From positions 310,001 to 374,000 of the forward strand of contig CBDBUW010000012.1 of assembly GCA_965212195.1 (NCBI GenBank): a stretch of 64,000 nucleotides of DNA. The letters are read 5' to 3'. Shown here piece after piece: positions 41,800-51,163 of the stretch. The position numbers were made by a program, and so were the translations under genes. How positions within the stretch are numbered: the first letter of the stretch is position 1; every line of letters starts with the position of its first letter. The DNA comes from JAJCYK01 sp965212195. Its GTDB lineage: Bacteria; Bacteroidota; Bacteroidia; Cytophagales; Cyclobacteriaceae. Under the pieces are notes generated by a model. It worked only from the letters and a program-made list of their open reading frames with translations, did not search any database and was not told the DNA's origin.

Positions 41800-44121
41800 A
41801 TGGCCCGCAAATCACAATGGGTAGAATTGGGAAGGCGTAAACTTGAGCTTTCCAACCTGGATAAAGTTTTATATCCTGATTATCAGATTACCAAAGCTGA
41901 GATAATCGAGTACTATCTCAAAATTGCTCCCACCATTTTAAGCCATATAAAAGGAAGGCCACTATCGTTGGTAAGGTTCCCCGATGGGGTAAATGGCGAA
42001 ATGTTCTTTCAAAAGAACCGGCCCCAGTGGGCTCCGGATTGGATTGACTATGTGCGGTTAGGTAAGGAAAAAAAAGACTATATGATGGCCACTGAAGAGG
42101 CTTCGCTGGTGTGGCTGGCGAACCTGGCTTGCCTGGAGATGCACCAAATACACGCACGGCGGCCTCACTTCGACCATCCCGATTACATAGTTTATGACAT
42201 TGATCCTCCGGAGGGTTATGATTTTAGCGGGGTAATAGATATTGCCGTTAATCTTAAGGAACATTTGGAGCAATTTGGCTACCATACTTTTGTTAAGACC
42301 ACCGGAGGCAAGGGTGTGCATATATTGACCCCTATTGAGCCCAAATGGGACTTTCATACCGCTTTTGAAGCCGCCAGTGCGCTGGCAAAACCCTTTGTGC
42401 AGCGCTACTCCAAAAATACTACCCTGCATATCAAAAAGGAGTCGCGGAAAGGAAAAGTGCTTATTGATATCTATCGCAATCGCACCTCTCAAAGCATCAT
42501 CAGTCCCTACAGCCTGCGGGGGCACTCCAATGCCCCGGTATCCATGCCTTTAACTTGGGATCAATTATACAGTGTCAAATCACCGGGAGAGCACAATATA
42601 AAAACAGCCCTTGAAATGGTGCTGAGGGAAGGCGATGCCTGGGAATCTATGGGAGCCTATGCAGTGGGTTTGCATACACATCGCAAAACTACCGTACCTA
42701 AGAAAAAAGTGGCCCCGGGGCCCACTTATAAATCACCGGAACAACTACAAGATTACCAGGCAAAACGGGATTTTGATAAAACGCCGGAGCCTCAGGCCGC
42801 AATACCTATTGGATCCGATCAAGCGTTTGTGGTACACCGCCATCATGCTTCCAGGCTTCACTATGACTTACGATTGGAGGAGAATGGCACCCTGAGATCA
42901 TGGGCTGTTCCCAGAGGATTACCACCTAGACCGGGGATCAAACGATTGGCAGTACAAGTAGAGGACCATCCAATCGAATACTTGACCTTTGAGGGGACTA
43001 TTCCCAAAGGGCAATATGGAGGGGGTAATATGTGGCGCTACGCCTTGGGCAAGTACGAAAAAACCAAAGACAAGAAGAATGGATTCTATTTTCGGCTGGA
43101 TAGCCCAGAGTTAAGCGGTGAGTACCGCATGCACAAAATGAAAGGCAATGAATGGCTGTTGGAGCGTGTAACTCCAGTCCAAGTCAATTGGGTTCATGAT
43201 CTGATAGAACCCATGCTGTCTAAACCCAGCAAACAGGTACCCCTGGGCATTGATTATAGTTATGAATTGAAATGGGATGGAATCCGAGCATTGATATCCT
43301 TGGACGAGGGAGAGATTACCATTCGCAGCCGCAATCAAAGAGATATAACCGCACAGTTTCCAGAATTGAACATACCCGATCAGGCATTCCGGGCCACATC
43401 GGCCTTATTTGATGGTGAGATCGTTTGTTTGGACTCCGATGGAAAGCCTGTTTTTACCGAGGTAATCAGTCGTATGCATTTAAACAATTCGGGATCAATT
43501 GACAGAGCCAGTCGTACCAATCCGGTTTTCTGTTATTTATTTGACTGTCTGTACTTAGACGGCAGACCTGTAATTAACGAGCCTCTGTCCCGACGAAGGG
43601 AGTGGTTGGCTGACGCCGTACGCAAAGACACCCCTTATCGTATTAGTGAGGTGATCGAAGATGGGGAAGCCTTGTACCAAGCTGCGGAATCCATGGGACT
43701 GGAAGGTATCATGGCTAAAAAGGACCAGGGACGATATTTACCAGGCAAGCGTTCCGATAGTTGGATCAAGGTCAATATTCGCCCTACTGTAGAAGCGGTG
43801 ATCATTGGATATACTGAGGGCAATGGAGACCGCAAAGATCTCTTCGGAGCCTTACAGGTTGCCGAACGTGACCAGGGAGGATTGATTTACCGGGGTAAAG
43901 TGGGGACCGGGTTTGACTACCGCTCCATGAAAGATCTGGCGGAACAACTACAAAAAATACAAACAAAAAAGCGGGTAGTTGATGAAAAACTAATAGATGA
44001 GAATAAAACCACCTGGGTGGAACCTAAATTAGTCTGCGATGTTGAGTATGCTTCTTTAACTCCACACGGAAAATACCGCAAACCCATATACGTAAGGTTG
44101 AGACCTGATATTGAGCTGTAA
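41800..44121 (+). CDS. ligD: ATP-dependent DNA ligase D (polymerase-phosphoesterase-ligase)
   Basis: A 773-residue multifunctional non-homologous end-joining enzyme in the order polymerase, phosphoesterase, ligase, like the mycobacterial protein. Polymerase: residues about 5-290 with KGRPLSLVRFPDG, the metal DIDPP motif and FVKTTGGKGVH. Phosphoesterase: about 335-450 with FVVHRHHASRLHYDLRLE and EDHPIEYLTFEGTIPKGQYGGG. Ligase: about 470-773 with nucleophile Lys491 in ELKWDGIRA, DGEIVCLD and GIMAKKDQGRYLPGKRS. It fills, trims and seals broken ends held by Ku. Ku follows 52 bases downstream. Confidence 0.95.
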   Translation: MARKSQWVELGRRKLELSNLDKVLYPDYQITKAEIIEYYLKIAPTILSHIKGRPLSLVRFPDGVNGEMFFQKNRPQWAPDWIDYVRLGKEKKDYMMATEEASLVWLANLACLEMHQIHARRPHFDHPDYIVYDIDPPEGYDFSGVIDIAVNLKEHLEQFGYHTFVKTTGGKGVHILTPIEPKWDFHTAFEAASALAKPFVQRYSKNTTLHIKKESRKGKVLIDIYRNRTSQSIISPYSLRGHSNAPVSMPLTWDQLYSVKSPGEHNIKTALEMVLREGDAWESMGAYAVGLHTHRKTTVPKKKVAPGPTYKSPEQLQDYQAKRDFDKTPEPQAAIPIGSDQAFVVHRHHASRLHYDLRLEENGTLRSWAVPRGLPPRPGIKRLAVQVEDHPIEYLTFEGTIPKGQYGGGNMWRYALGKYEKTKDKKNGFYFRLDSPELSGEYRMHKMKGNEWLLERVTPVQVNWVHDLIEPMLSKPSKQVPLGIDYSYELKWDGIRALISLDEGEITIRSRNQRDITAQFPELNIPDQAFRATSALFDGEIVCLDSDGKPVFTEVISRMHLNNSGSIDRASRTNPVFCYLFDCLYLDGRPVINEPLSRRREWLADAVRKDTPYRISEVIEDGEALYQAAESMGLEGIMAKKDQGRYLPGKRSDSWIKVNIRPTVEAVIIGYTEGNGDRKDLFGALQVAERDQGGLIYRGKVGTGFDYRSMKDLAEQLQKIQTKKRVVDEKLIDENKTTWVEPKLVCDVEYASLTPHGKYRKPIYVRLRPDIEL

Positions 44122-44173
44122 AAATTGAAAAAATGCAATTTTTTGGCTATTTTTCAATAAATCTTTAGATCTC

Positions 44174-45010
44174 ATGAGAGCCATTTGGAAAGGTCATATA
44201 CGATTTTCACTGGTCACTATCCCGGTGCGCATTTATAATGCCATAGATACTGCCAAAAGCATTAGTTTTAATCAACTTAACAAGCACACTAACAGCCCCA
44301 TAAAGTACGAAAAAAGGGATAAGAGTACCGGTGAGGTGGTGCCTAGCGAAGATATTGTGAAAGGATACCAGTATGAACCGGGGCAATACGTGATTATTGA
44401 TCCTGCGGATATTGAGAAAATAAAATTGAAAAGCACCAAGATCATCGAGATTGAGGCTTTTGTAGATGTAGAGGAAGTTCACCCTACCCTTTATGACACA
44501 CCTTACTTTGCGGGACCAGATGGTGATATTGCAGTAAAGGCCTATGCATTATTGTGTGAAACATTAAAGGAAACAGGAAAATTGGGAGTGGGAAAAGTGG
44601 TGATCAGAGACCGGGAAAGCCCGGTATTGCTATCGCCCCAGGGCAATGGACTAGTTATGTACCGCTTGCGCTACCCCGATGAGGTTCGGGACATCAACAC
44701 TGTGCCTGATCTGGACTCCGACGAGGTAGATGAGACTCAGCTTAACCTGTCGCGTACCCTGGTATCTTCCATGGCCAAGTCTTTCACCGATATGGAATTC
44801 AAGGACAAATATAAGGACGCCTTAAGGGATATGATCAATGCCAAGATTGATGGTAAAGAAATTGTTACCATGGCAGAAGAGGAGCGCGAGGTAGTGGATA
44901 TCATGACCGCGCTTAAAGCCAGCATTGAGCAGGCAAAGGATAATAAGAAGCCCATGAAAAAGGCGGAAGAAGCTAGTTCTTCCAAGCAGAAGAAGCGAAA
45001 ACAGGCCTAA
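44174..45010 (+). CDS. ku: Ku DNA end-binding protein
   Basis: A 278-residue bacterial Ku. The start MRAIWKGHIRFSLVTIPVRIYNA and FNQLNKH, the GYQYEPGQYVIIDPADIE block, PYFAGPDG and KAYALLCETLKETGKLGVGKVVIRDRE mark the beta-barrel ring. The C-terminus is a Lys-rich tail (KKAEEASSSKQKKRKQA) for extra DNA or LigD contacts. Ku forms a homodimer ring on double-strand ends and recruits LigD, encoded just upstream. The 52-base gap is very AT-rich and holds imperfect inverted repeats; its role is unclear. Two further genes follow at 3 bases and by overlap. Confidence 0.95.
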   Translation: MRAIWKGHIRFSLVTIPVRIYNAIDTAKSISFNQLNKHTNSPIKYEKRDKSTGEVVPSEDIVKGYQYEPGQYVIIDPADIEKIKLKSTKIIEIEAFVDVEEVHPTLYDTPYFAGPDGDIAVKAYALLCETLKETGKLGVGKVVIRDRESPVLLSPQGNGLVMYRLRYPDEVRDINTVPDLDSDEVDETQLNLSRTLVSSMAKSFTDMEFKDKYKDALRDMINAKIDGKEIVTMAEEEREVVDIMTALKASIEQAKDNKKPMKKAEEASSSKQKKRKQA

Positions 45011-45013
45011 TTT

Positions 45014-45631
45014 ATGGCTAAAATCATTAAGTTAAGCAGCCCGGAAGCTACCAGGCTGGGCCTTAAACGGGTAAGGAAAACCAAACAAAAGGTTGCCGAA
45101 GATCACGGCCAGCTAAACCTATTTGCCCCTCGCCCCGATGGCAGGGTGGTGAAATTCTCTGCTAACAGCGCTTTTGAAGAGGCTTTAAAGTTTGACGAAG
45201 CCGGAGAATTGGAAAGCGCCCGTGAAACTTATCTTAGGGCTATAAAAGGAGGGAAAAGGGTGGCCGATGCCTATTGCAATCTGGGAATCATCGAGTTTCA
45301 ACTAGATCAGTCCATCAAAGCAATTAACTGTTTTACCAAAGCTATTCAGCAAGCCCCCAGACATTTTCAGGCCCACTATAACCTGGCTAACCTTTACTCA
45401 GAACAAAAAAACTATGACCTGGCAAGGTTCCACTATCAAGTGGCCATCGAGATAGCTCCGGAATTTCCGAATGCCTATTATAATTTAGGGTTGGTACTGG
45501 CCCTAGACAAAGAATATCAGCAAGCTATCGATGTACTAACTAAGTACAAGCAGCTAGCATCTGCTGAAGATATCGGAAACACCGACGAACTAATTGAAGG
45601 GTTGAACCATTCTTTAAAAAATAAGCATTAA
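45014..45631 (+). CDS. TPR protein linked to the NHEJ genes, with a clamp-binding-like motif
   Basis: A 205-residue cytoplasmic protein. The first 40 residues are basic (RLGLKRVRKTKQK) and contain QLNLF at 33-37, close to the bacterial sliding-clamp binding consensus QL[SD]LF. Residues 50-190 hold about four TPR units (EEALKFDEAGELESARETYL, ADAYCNLGIIEFQLDQSIKAI, HYNLANLYSEQKNYDLARFHY, AYYNLGLVLALDKEYQQAI). It starts three bases after Ku and overlaps the next gene, so it is a strong candidate accessory factor for end joining; function is inferred only from position and motif. Confidence 0.75.
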   Translation: MAKIIKLSSPEATRLGLKRVRKTKQKVAEDHGQLNLFAPRPDGRVVKFSANSAFEEALKFDEAGELESARETYLRAIKGGKRVADAYCNLGIIEFQLDQSIKAINCFTKAIQQAPRHFQAHYNLANLYSEQKNYDLARFHYQVAIEIAPEFPNAYYNLGLVLALDKEYQQAIDVLTKYKQLASAEDIGNTDELIEGLNHSLKNKH

Positions 45632-45987
45632 TGGAATCACTATTCATTGATCATATCGAAGTGTCCTATTCCCAAATTGAAATACAGTACTGGGTAGCAA
45701 CCAATACGGAAAAGGAAAGCATTATTTTCAGAATCCGGGAATTTGAAAATTGGCTGTTGAAAACAAAGAGTACTGCTATCTCCGGATACTGGGACGGATG
45801 GAGTCCACTCACCAATCAAGAACCCGGCCATCAATCAATTGAAAGGGACATCATCCATTTCTTCGTTAAAAAAATTGAAGCCCTCTCTGTAGATGCGGGA
45901 CTTTCTAACTATTTACTTTCCAAAAAGAAGCCACTCACCAAAGTCGCAGCTGCGAAAAAGTCCGGATCAGATTCTCGTACTGCTTAG
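45631..45987 (+). CDS. Uncharacterised protein of the NHEJ operon
   Basis: A 118-residue soluble protein whose ATG overlaps the TPR gene's TAA (TAATG at 45629-45633), giving coupling. The body is mixed alpha/beta (IDHIEVSYSQIEIQYWV, IREFENWLLKTK, ISGYWDGWSPLTN) and the tail is basic and Ala-rich (KKPLTKVAAAKKSGSD), which could touch nucleic acid. I do not recognise a family. The operon position is the only hint of function. Confidence 0.6.
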   Translation: MESLFIDHIEVSYSQIEIQYWVATNTEKESIIFRIREFENWLLKTKSTAISGYWDGWSPLTNQEPGHQSIERDIIHFFVKKIEALSVDAGLSNYLLSKKKPLTKVAAAKKSGSDSRTA

Positions 45988-46649
45988 AGCTTGTCATACC
46001 ATAAACGGGTAGATCGTGCTAAACCATACCTGGCCTGTTCGGTGGTAATTGTGCTGCTTTTCAACATACTAAATCCATGATCAGCTCCTTCAATTACCGA
46101 CAGAGTTGCCCTTTGACCCAATGCTTGGCAAAGAGGCTTCATAAGAGTTAGATCTGCTAATTTATCACGGCTTCCTTGTAGAAAAAGCATAGGGATCTCA
46201 ATGTTTTTAAGATGTTCTCCTCTTTGATCGCCGGGTCGTCCAGGAGCGTGTAAAGGAAAGCCGAAAAATACCAGTCCTACCACGCCATCCATAGCCATTT
46301 CCGACTGTGCCTGTGAACTCATGCGCCCCCCGTAAGATTTACCACCTGCCAGTAAGGGTATTTCAGGAAATCGAGACCGGGCCTCTTGAACGGCAGCCCT
46401 TACGGTGTCTTGAGAAATCCGGGGGGCGTTAGGACTGCGCCGGCCAGCTTCAATGTAGGGAAAGTTATAGCGTAAACTGCCAATACCGTTCTCTTTCAGA
46501 TCACCAGCCAATTGCTCCATAAAAATGTGATTCATACCAGCCCCAGCCCCATGGCCTAAAACCAACAATGCTTTACATCCTTTGGGGAGTTGTAATATTC
46601 CGCTCACTTGTCCATCACCTGTGGAAATAGTGATTTTTTCCGTACTCAT
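45984..46649 (-). CDS. KANL3/Tex30-type alpha/beta hydrolase
   Basis: A 221-residue alpha/beta hydrolase. Opening VLGHGAGAGMNH, nucleophile elbow GGKSYGGRM, acid in LQGSRDKLAD and catalytic His in EGADHGFSM. The block LRYNFPYIEAGRR matches the KANL3/Tex30 group rather than true dienelactone hydrolases. Substrate unknown. It converges with the NHEJ operon, overlapping by four bases. Confidence 0.8.
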   Translation of the reverse strand: MSTEKITISTGDGQVSGILQLPKGCKALLVLGHGAGAGMNHIFMEQLAGDLKENGIGSLRYNFPYIEAGRRSPNAPRISQDTVRAAVQEARSRFPEIPLLAGGKSYGGRMSSQAQSEMAMDGVVGLVFFGFPLHAPGRPGDQRGEHLKNIEIPMLFLQGSRDKLADLTLMKPLCQALGQRATLSVIEGADHGFSMLKSSTITTEQARYGLARSTRLWYDKL

Positions 46650-46715
46650 GGTAACTATCTTGTTTTTGGAATTACTTTGCTATTATGCCAATTTAAGGAA
46701 TTAACCAACTCAATA

Positions 46716-47198
46716 ATGGGTGATCAGAAGATTATTATTATTTCAGCTATAGGCCAGGGTGGAGTAATTGGAAGTGGGGAGGGCATGCCCTGGGCGGTAG
46801 AAGAGGAATATCAGCAGTACCTGGATTTTATAAAATCCCAAACTGTAATCATGGGACGAAGGTCCTATAAGATTTTCGGATCGGATCTGACCAGTAAAAC
46901 CGATATTATGGTGTCCAGAACGTTTCCTTTGGACCGGGGGCCAGTGGTCATGAGAGATTTTAAATCAGCATTGGAATATGCCCAAACCTTGCCCGAGGAT
47001 ATTTTTATTGCCGGCGGCGCCGCCGTCTATAGAACAGCTCTGCAAATTGCGGATGCTTTATACATATCTTATATAAAGGGGAACTTCCAAGGCGACGTCT
47101 ATTTTCCTCCTGTAAATTGGAAAAACTGGGGAGCCGTAAAACATATAGGACATCCACAATTCGAATTTGTGGAATATAAGAGGATCAGGCAAAAGTAG
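46716..47198 (+). CDS. folA: Dihydrofolate reductase
   Basis: A 160-residue DHFR starting at ATG 46716; a longer frame to 46608 runs antisense into the hydrolase gene and lacks support. Key blocks are ISAIGQGGVIGSGEGMPW, the helix EEYQQYLDFIKSQTVIMGRRSY and IFIAGGAAVYRTAL with the Gly-Gly NADPH loop. It makes tetrahydrofolate. The substrate acid is the Glu in the EEEY stretch. An imperfect -7 box (TTACTTTG) lies at 46672-46679. Confidence 0.88.
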   Translation: MGDQKIIIISAIGQGGVIGSGEGMPWAVEEEYQQYLDFIKSQTVIMGRRSYKIFGSDLTSKTDIMVSRTFPLDRGPVVMRDFKSALEYAQTLPEDIFIAGGAAVYRTALQIADALYISYIKGNFQGDVYFPPVNWKNWGAVKHIGHPQFEFVEYKRIRQK

Positions 47199-47199
47199 C

Positions 47200-47484
47200 T
47201 TACTCTTCAGAGTCATCTAAGTCCAACTCTTCTGCATCCGCAAGTCTGTCATCCACTTCATCATGTCCGTCTTCATCATAAAGCTGATAGGCAGAGTTAT
47301 TCTCGATCTTGACCAGATAATATATGTCTTCGGTTTCAAATGGCAATGCGGAAACCGTCTCACCTTGAGCATTGGTAAACCTTAATAAATGCTCGTGATA
47401 ACCCAATGGATATTTGCTTTTCATTTGCATCAAAAGCTCATTAGGCATTTGATTGTAGTCTTTTAAGATTCTTTTCTTAACCAT
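47200..47484 (-). CDS. Conserved Bacteroidota hypothetical protein, acidic C-terminus
   Basis: A 94-residue protein with a conserved-looking core (YPLGYHEHLLRFTNAQGETVSALPFETEDIYYLVKI, in parts) and a strongly acidic tail (DEVDDRLADAEELDLDDSEE). I recall similar short proteins across Bacteroidota without assigned function. No membrane segment or signal peptide. It converges with folA, one base apart. Confidence 0.65.
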   Translation of the reverse strand: MVKKRILKDYNQMPNELLMQMKSKYPLGYHEHLLRFTNAQGETVSALPFETEDIYYLVKIENNSAYQLYDEDGHDEVDDRLADAEELDLDDSEE

Positions 47485-47766
47485 TATTTTTTAAGTTTTG
47501 ATAGACGCAATATATCAGGAGGCAGTATCAAAAAACACCAGACGATTTAATAAAACATAGCCATGCAAGATTTCGGTGATTTATCAGTAAATTTTACAAA
47601 TAGGAGAACTACTGTAATGACATTATCTACAAACAATCCCAATTGCTTAAAAACTAGTTAACTTTACTTTATTTGATATAAACCCGTAATAACTGCCTTA
47701 AATTATTGAACTTATCAAAGGCTATCTGAGTAAAATTTATTTGAATTTTCTTTTTGTATATTTGGC

Positions 47767-49116
47767 ATGGCTGCAGCCATTTGCATCGATAACACACCTG
47801 TCTTTTTGGAAAAGCCCTCACAAAAAATCACTAAAATAGGACTGACCACAGCTATCTCCTTAGTGGTTGCTAACATGATCGGCACCGGGGTATTTACCAG
47901 TCTGGGATTTCAAGTGCCAGATCTTCCTAATGTCTTCGCCTTATTACTACTTTGGGTGGTGGGCGGCGTAATAGCCTTGTGTGGAGCGCTTTCTTATGGC
48001 GAGTTAGGTGCTGCGTTGCCGAGATCGGGCGGAGAGTATCATTTACTAACCAAGATCTATCACCCTATGATAGGTTATCTTTCAGGATGGGTATCAGCTA
48101 CCTTAGGATTTGCCGCCCCTACAGCTCTGGCCGCAATTGCTTTAGGCAAATATACCAGTGCGGTATTTCCACAGGTGCCAGACAACCATTTGGCAGCACT
48201 AGTGGTAGTACTTATCACCGCCATTCATGCCTCCAGTGTTAAGCTGGGCAGCCGATTCCAAGATATAAGCACCTTTATAAAAGTGCTGCTTATCCTGTTC
48301 TTTATCGGAGCAGCCTTTTTTGCCCGTCAACATGAAGTGATTTCCGTTCTTCCCTCGTTTTCGGATCTGGGGTTAGTTACCAGCTCCGGCTTTGCGGTGT
48401 CCCTTATCTATGTATCTTATGCCTATACCGGTTGGAATGCCACCATCTACATTGTGGGCGAAATAAAAAACCCCTCACGTAACCTGCCCAGGTCATTGTT
48501 CGCAGGAACATTACTGGTGCTGCTACTCTATGTACTGCTGAATTTTGTGTTCCTGTATACGGTTCCCATGACGGAATTAGCGGGCAAGGTTGAAGTAGGG
48601 TTTGTATCTGCAACCGCCATTTTCGGTACTAAAGGTGGTGAGATCATGGCTTTGATCATTGCCATACTACTAATATCCACAGTAAGCGCCATGGTTTTTG
48701 TAGGACCCCGTATCTCCATGACCATGGGGGAAGATATGCCGGTATTGTCCTTTTTGGGAAAAAAGTCTTCAAAAGGGATTCCGGTGAATGCCATATTGTT
48801 TCAAATGGGCATCACACTGGCTTTTATTTACACTTCGTCCTTCGAACAGGTGTTGATTTACGCCTCCTTTATGCTGACCTTGTTTACCACACTTACTGTA
48901 ATCGGGGTGATCGTGCTGCGGTTTAAACAACCCTCGCTTTTTCGTCCATATCATACTTGGGGTTATCCCATTACACCGCTGATCTACATGGTCCTAAATA
49001 TATGGGTCCTGGTTTATGTATTCATCGATAAGACCACAGAATCTCTTATCGGGATTGGTATTGCTTTGGTGGGGTTGATCGTGTATGCCATAAATTATTT
49101 TCGGAAGGTAAATTAG
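47767..49116 (+). CDS. APC-family amino acid permease
   Basis: A 449-residue membrane transporter with about 12 helices. Helix 1 carries the family loop VVANMIGTGVFTSLG, and helix 3 LSYGELGAALPRSGGEYHLL; later SLIYVSYAYTGWNATIYIVGEIKNPSRNLPRS is the helix 6 region. These are hallmarks of APC amino acid/polyamine permeases. Its substrate is unknown. It stands alone, upstream of a secreted amidohydrolase. Confidence 0.88.
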   Translation: MAAAICIDNTPVFLEKPSQKITKIGLTTAISLVVANMIGTGVFTSLGFQVPDLPNVFALLLLWVVGGVIALCGALSYGELGAALPRSGGEYHLLTKIYHPMIGYLSGWVSATLGFAAPTALAAIALGKYTSAVFPQVPDNHLAALVVVLITAIHASSVKLGSRFQDISTFIKVLLILFFIGAAFFARQHEVISVLPSFSDLGLVTSSGFAVSLIYVSYAYTGWNATIYIVGEIKNPSRNLPRSLFAGTLLVLLLYVLLNFVFLYTVPMTELAGKVEVGFVSATAIFGTKGGEIMALIIAILLISTVSAMVFVGPRISMTMGEDMPVLSFLGKKSSKGIPVNAILFQMGITLAFIYTSSFEQVLIYASFMLTLFTTLTVIGVIVLRFKQPSLFRPYHTWGYPITPLIYMVLNIWVLVYVFIDKTTESLIGIGIALVGLIVYAINYFRKVN

Positions 49117-49176
49117 GGTCGACAAAGTTTCAGTCCGATTTTAATCCTTATATTGCTCTGGTTAATAAATTCCCCT

Positions 49177-50547
49177 ATGATTTCCATTAAGTATGTCTTG
49201 CTGCTCACTCTTTTCTTCAATTTTGCCTTTGGCGCTGAGGGCCAGAGTAATCAAAATAATCAGAATGAGCAAAATGCCACCAAAGCATTGGTAGGAGGAA
49301 CGTTAATTGATGGCTTTGGCAGTCACCCGTTACGAAACAGCGTGGTACTTATTGAAGGTGAACGCATTAAGGCGGTGGGTGTTCAAGGTCAATTGGAAAT
49401 ACCGGCAAATGCGGAAATCATATCTACTGAAGGTATGACGGTGATGCCGGGACTGTGGGACATGCACGTACATTTGATGATCAACGGTCACAGCGACTAT
49501 GCCTACTGGGACCGCACATATCCTCCCTTGTTGAAAGATGTTATCATGCCTGCTTCAGCCCATCAATTGCTGATGGCTGGTATTACCAGCGCCCGCGACC
49601 TGGGGGCGCCACTGGAAGAATCCATAGCTGTTCGCGATGCCATAAACCGTGGAGACATACCGGGACCGACCATGTACATGTCCGGCCCCTTTATTCAAAA
49701 AAAGCCCTATCCGGGTACGGAAGCTTTTCGCTGGGGAGTGGATGGCGCTAAAGATGCCCAAGAAAAGGTGCGACGGCTGGCCCTGGCCGGAGTGGATTGC
49801 ATTAAGCTTATAGATCAGGATCAAATGACAATGGATGAATTGAGAGCGGTAGTACAGGAGGCACACCGCCACAATTTGACGGTAGTGGCCCATGGACATA
49901 GACCTGAAGAGATTCGCAGAGGGCTGCAAGTAGGCGTAGATTGCTTTGAACATACAGGACTGGCTTCCGCTCCCGAGTACCCGCCTGATGTTATGATGGC
50001 CTTAAAAGAACGCACCGCCCAAATGAATTTAGGACCCCTGTTCTGGACTCCTACCATTGAAGGTTTATATAATTATGAATATGTGCGGGACAATCCTGAA
50101 AAGCTGGACAACGACAGCTGGCACCTGGGCTTACCTGACACGGTAATACTGGACATAAAGAATTCCATCACACATCCCGATCAGCTGCCTTATTTTCAAA
50201 TTACCCCTATACGCAAACCAACCTTAGAGCGCAAATTCAATCAGTTGCGTGAAGCAGGTATTGTACTGCTGATCGGTACTGATAGCGGCATACCTATGAA
50301 GTTTCACAGCCAATCTACTTGGAATGAGCTGGATGTATGGGTGAACGAATTCGGTGTCGATCCTATGTATGCCATTAAGGCGGCTACCTATTGGCCTTCG
50401 GTACTCATGGGCGTGGATAGTGAAGTAGGCACTGTAAGTCCCGGAAAATATGCCGATATAATTGCGGTCAAAGGGGATGTATTACGGTATATTTGTTTAT
50501 TACAGAACGTTGATATGGTTATTAAGCATGGAAAGCGCTACAAATAG
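49177..50547 (+). CDS. Secreted imidazolonepropionase-like amidohydrolase
   Basis: A 456-residue metal-dependent amidohydrolase. The start ATG at 49177 gives a proper signal peptide (ending FGAEGQ near residue 24); a TTG start eight codons earlier is less likely. Metal and active-site residues: HVH in MPGLWDMHVHL, Lys in CIKLIDQ, His in VVAHGH, His in FEHTG and Asp in LIGTDSG. Exported members of this group act on dipeptides or N-acyl compounds, but the substrate is open. The HAD gene overlaps its 3' end by 20 bases. Confidence 0.85.
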   Translation: MISIKYVLLLTLFFNFAFGAEGQSNQNNQNEQNATKALVGGTLIDGFGSHPLRNSVVLIEGERIKAVGVQGQLEIPANAEIISTEGMTVMPGLWDMHVHLMINGHSDYAYWDRTYPPLLKDVIMPASAHQLLMAGITSARDLGAPLEESIAVRDAINRGDIPGPTMYMSGPFIQKKPYPGTEAFRWGVDGAKDAQEKVRRLALAGVDCIKLIDQDQMTMDELRAVVQEAHRHNLTVVAHGHRPEEIRRGLQVGVDCFEHTGLASAPEYPPDVMMALKERTAQMNLGPLFWTPTIEGLYNYEYVRDNPEKLDNDSWHLGLPDTVILDIKNSITHPDQLPYFQITPIRKPTLERKFNQLREAGIVLLIGTDSGIPMKFHSQSTWNELDVWVNEFGVDPMYAIKAATYWPSVLMGVDSEVGTVSPGKYADIIAVKGDVLRYICLLQNVDMVIKHGKRYK

Positions 50548-51154
50548 TATCTCCACCATTGTTTTCGATTTGGGCGGTGTCTTGATCGACTGGAACCCCA
50601 GACATCTCTATAAGAGGATCTTTGCCGATGAAGCCGGCATGGAGTATTTCTTAGAGGAGATTTGCACACAAGATTGGAATGCTCAACAAGATGCCGGACG
50701 GACGTTGGAGGAGGCCACCAACTTGTTGTTGGATCAACATCCACAGTATATGGAAGAAATCAAAATGTATTACGGCCGTTGGGAAGAAATGCTGAACGGA
50801 TCCATCGGGGAGACCGTGGATATCTTACGTCATTTGAAATATCATACCCAATATCGCCTGTTGGCCTTGACCAATTGGTCGCACCAGACCTTTCCCAGAG
50901 CCTTGGAGCTTTTCGATTTTCTTCACTGGTTCGAAGGGGTTGTAGTTTCAGGTAAAGAAAAGTTGAAAAAGCCTGATCCTGCATTGTATCAAATATTGTT
51001 CGAAAGATATCGTTTAGATCCGGGTCAAAGCCTGTTTGTTGACGACTCCCTTCCCAATGTTGAGGCAGCACAAGCCCTGGGCATGCAAGCAATCCATTTT
51101 CAGGACCCGAACAAGCTGAGACAGGATTTAATAGAACTCAATATTACCTTATAA
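50528..51154 (+). CDS. HAD-IA family hydrolase
   Basis: A 208-residue HAD phosphatase starting at ATG 50528 inside the amidohydrolase end. Motif I is VFDLGGVLIDWNP with Asp14, motif II LTNWS, motif III GKEKLKKPDP and motif IV FVDDSLPNVEAA. The DLGGVL/TNWS style is that of YihX-like sugar-phosphate phosphatases. Translation may be coupled to the amidohydrolase by the 20-base overlap. Substrate unknown. Confidence 0.82.
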   Translation: MESATNSISTIVFDLGGVLIDWNPRHLYKRIFADEAGMEYFLEEICTQDWNAQQDAGRTLEEATNLLLDQHPQYMEEIKMYYGRWEEMLNGSIGETVDILRHLKYHTQYRLLALTNWSHQTFPRALELFDFLHWFEGVVVSGKEKLKKPDPALYQILFERYRLDPGQSLFVDDSLPNVEAAQALGMQAIHFQDPNKLRQDLIELNITL

Positions 51155-51163
51155 TTAACTTCC

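Noticed and set aside
44122..44173. AT-rich inverted repeats between ligD and ku as a terminator
   Set aside because: The stems are almost entirely A/T with long loops and no GC core, so they would not terminate well; the genes are more likely cotranscribed.
46608..46715. 36-residue N-terminal extension of DHFR
   Set aside because: The extension starts inside the opposing hydrolase gene; the DHFR fold begins at ATG 46716.
47757..47764. TATATTTG, a perfect -7 box just before the amino acid permease
   Set aside because: It ends two bases before the ATG at 47767, so transcription would begin after the start codon. It could only work if translation starts later, which no in-frame Met near the start supports.
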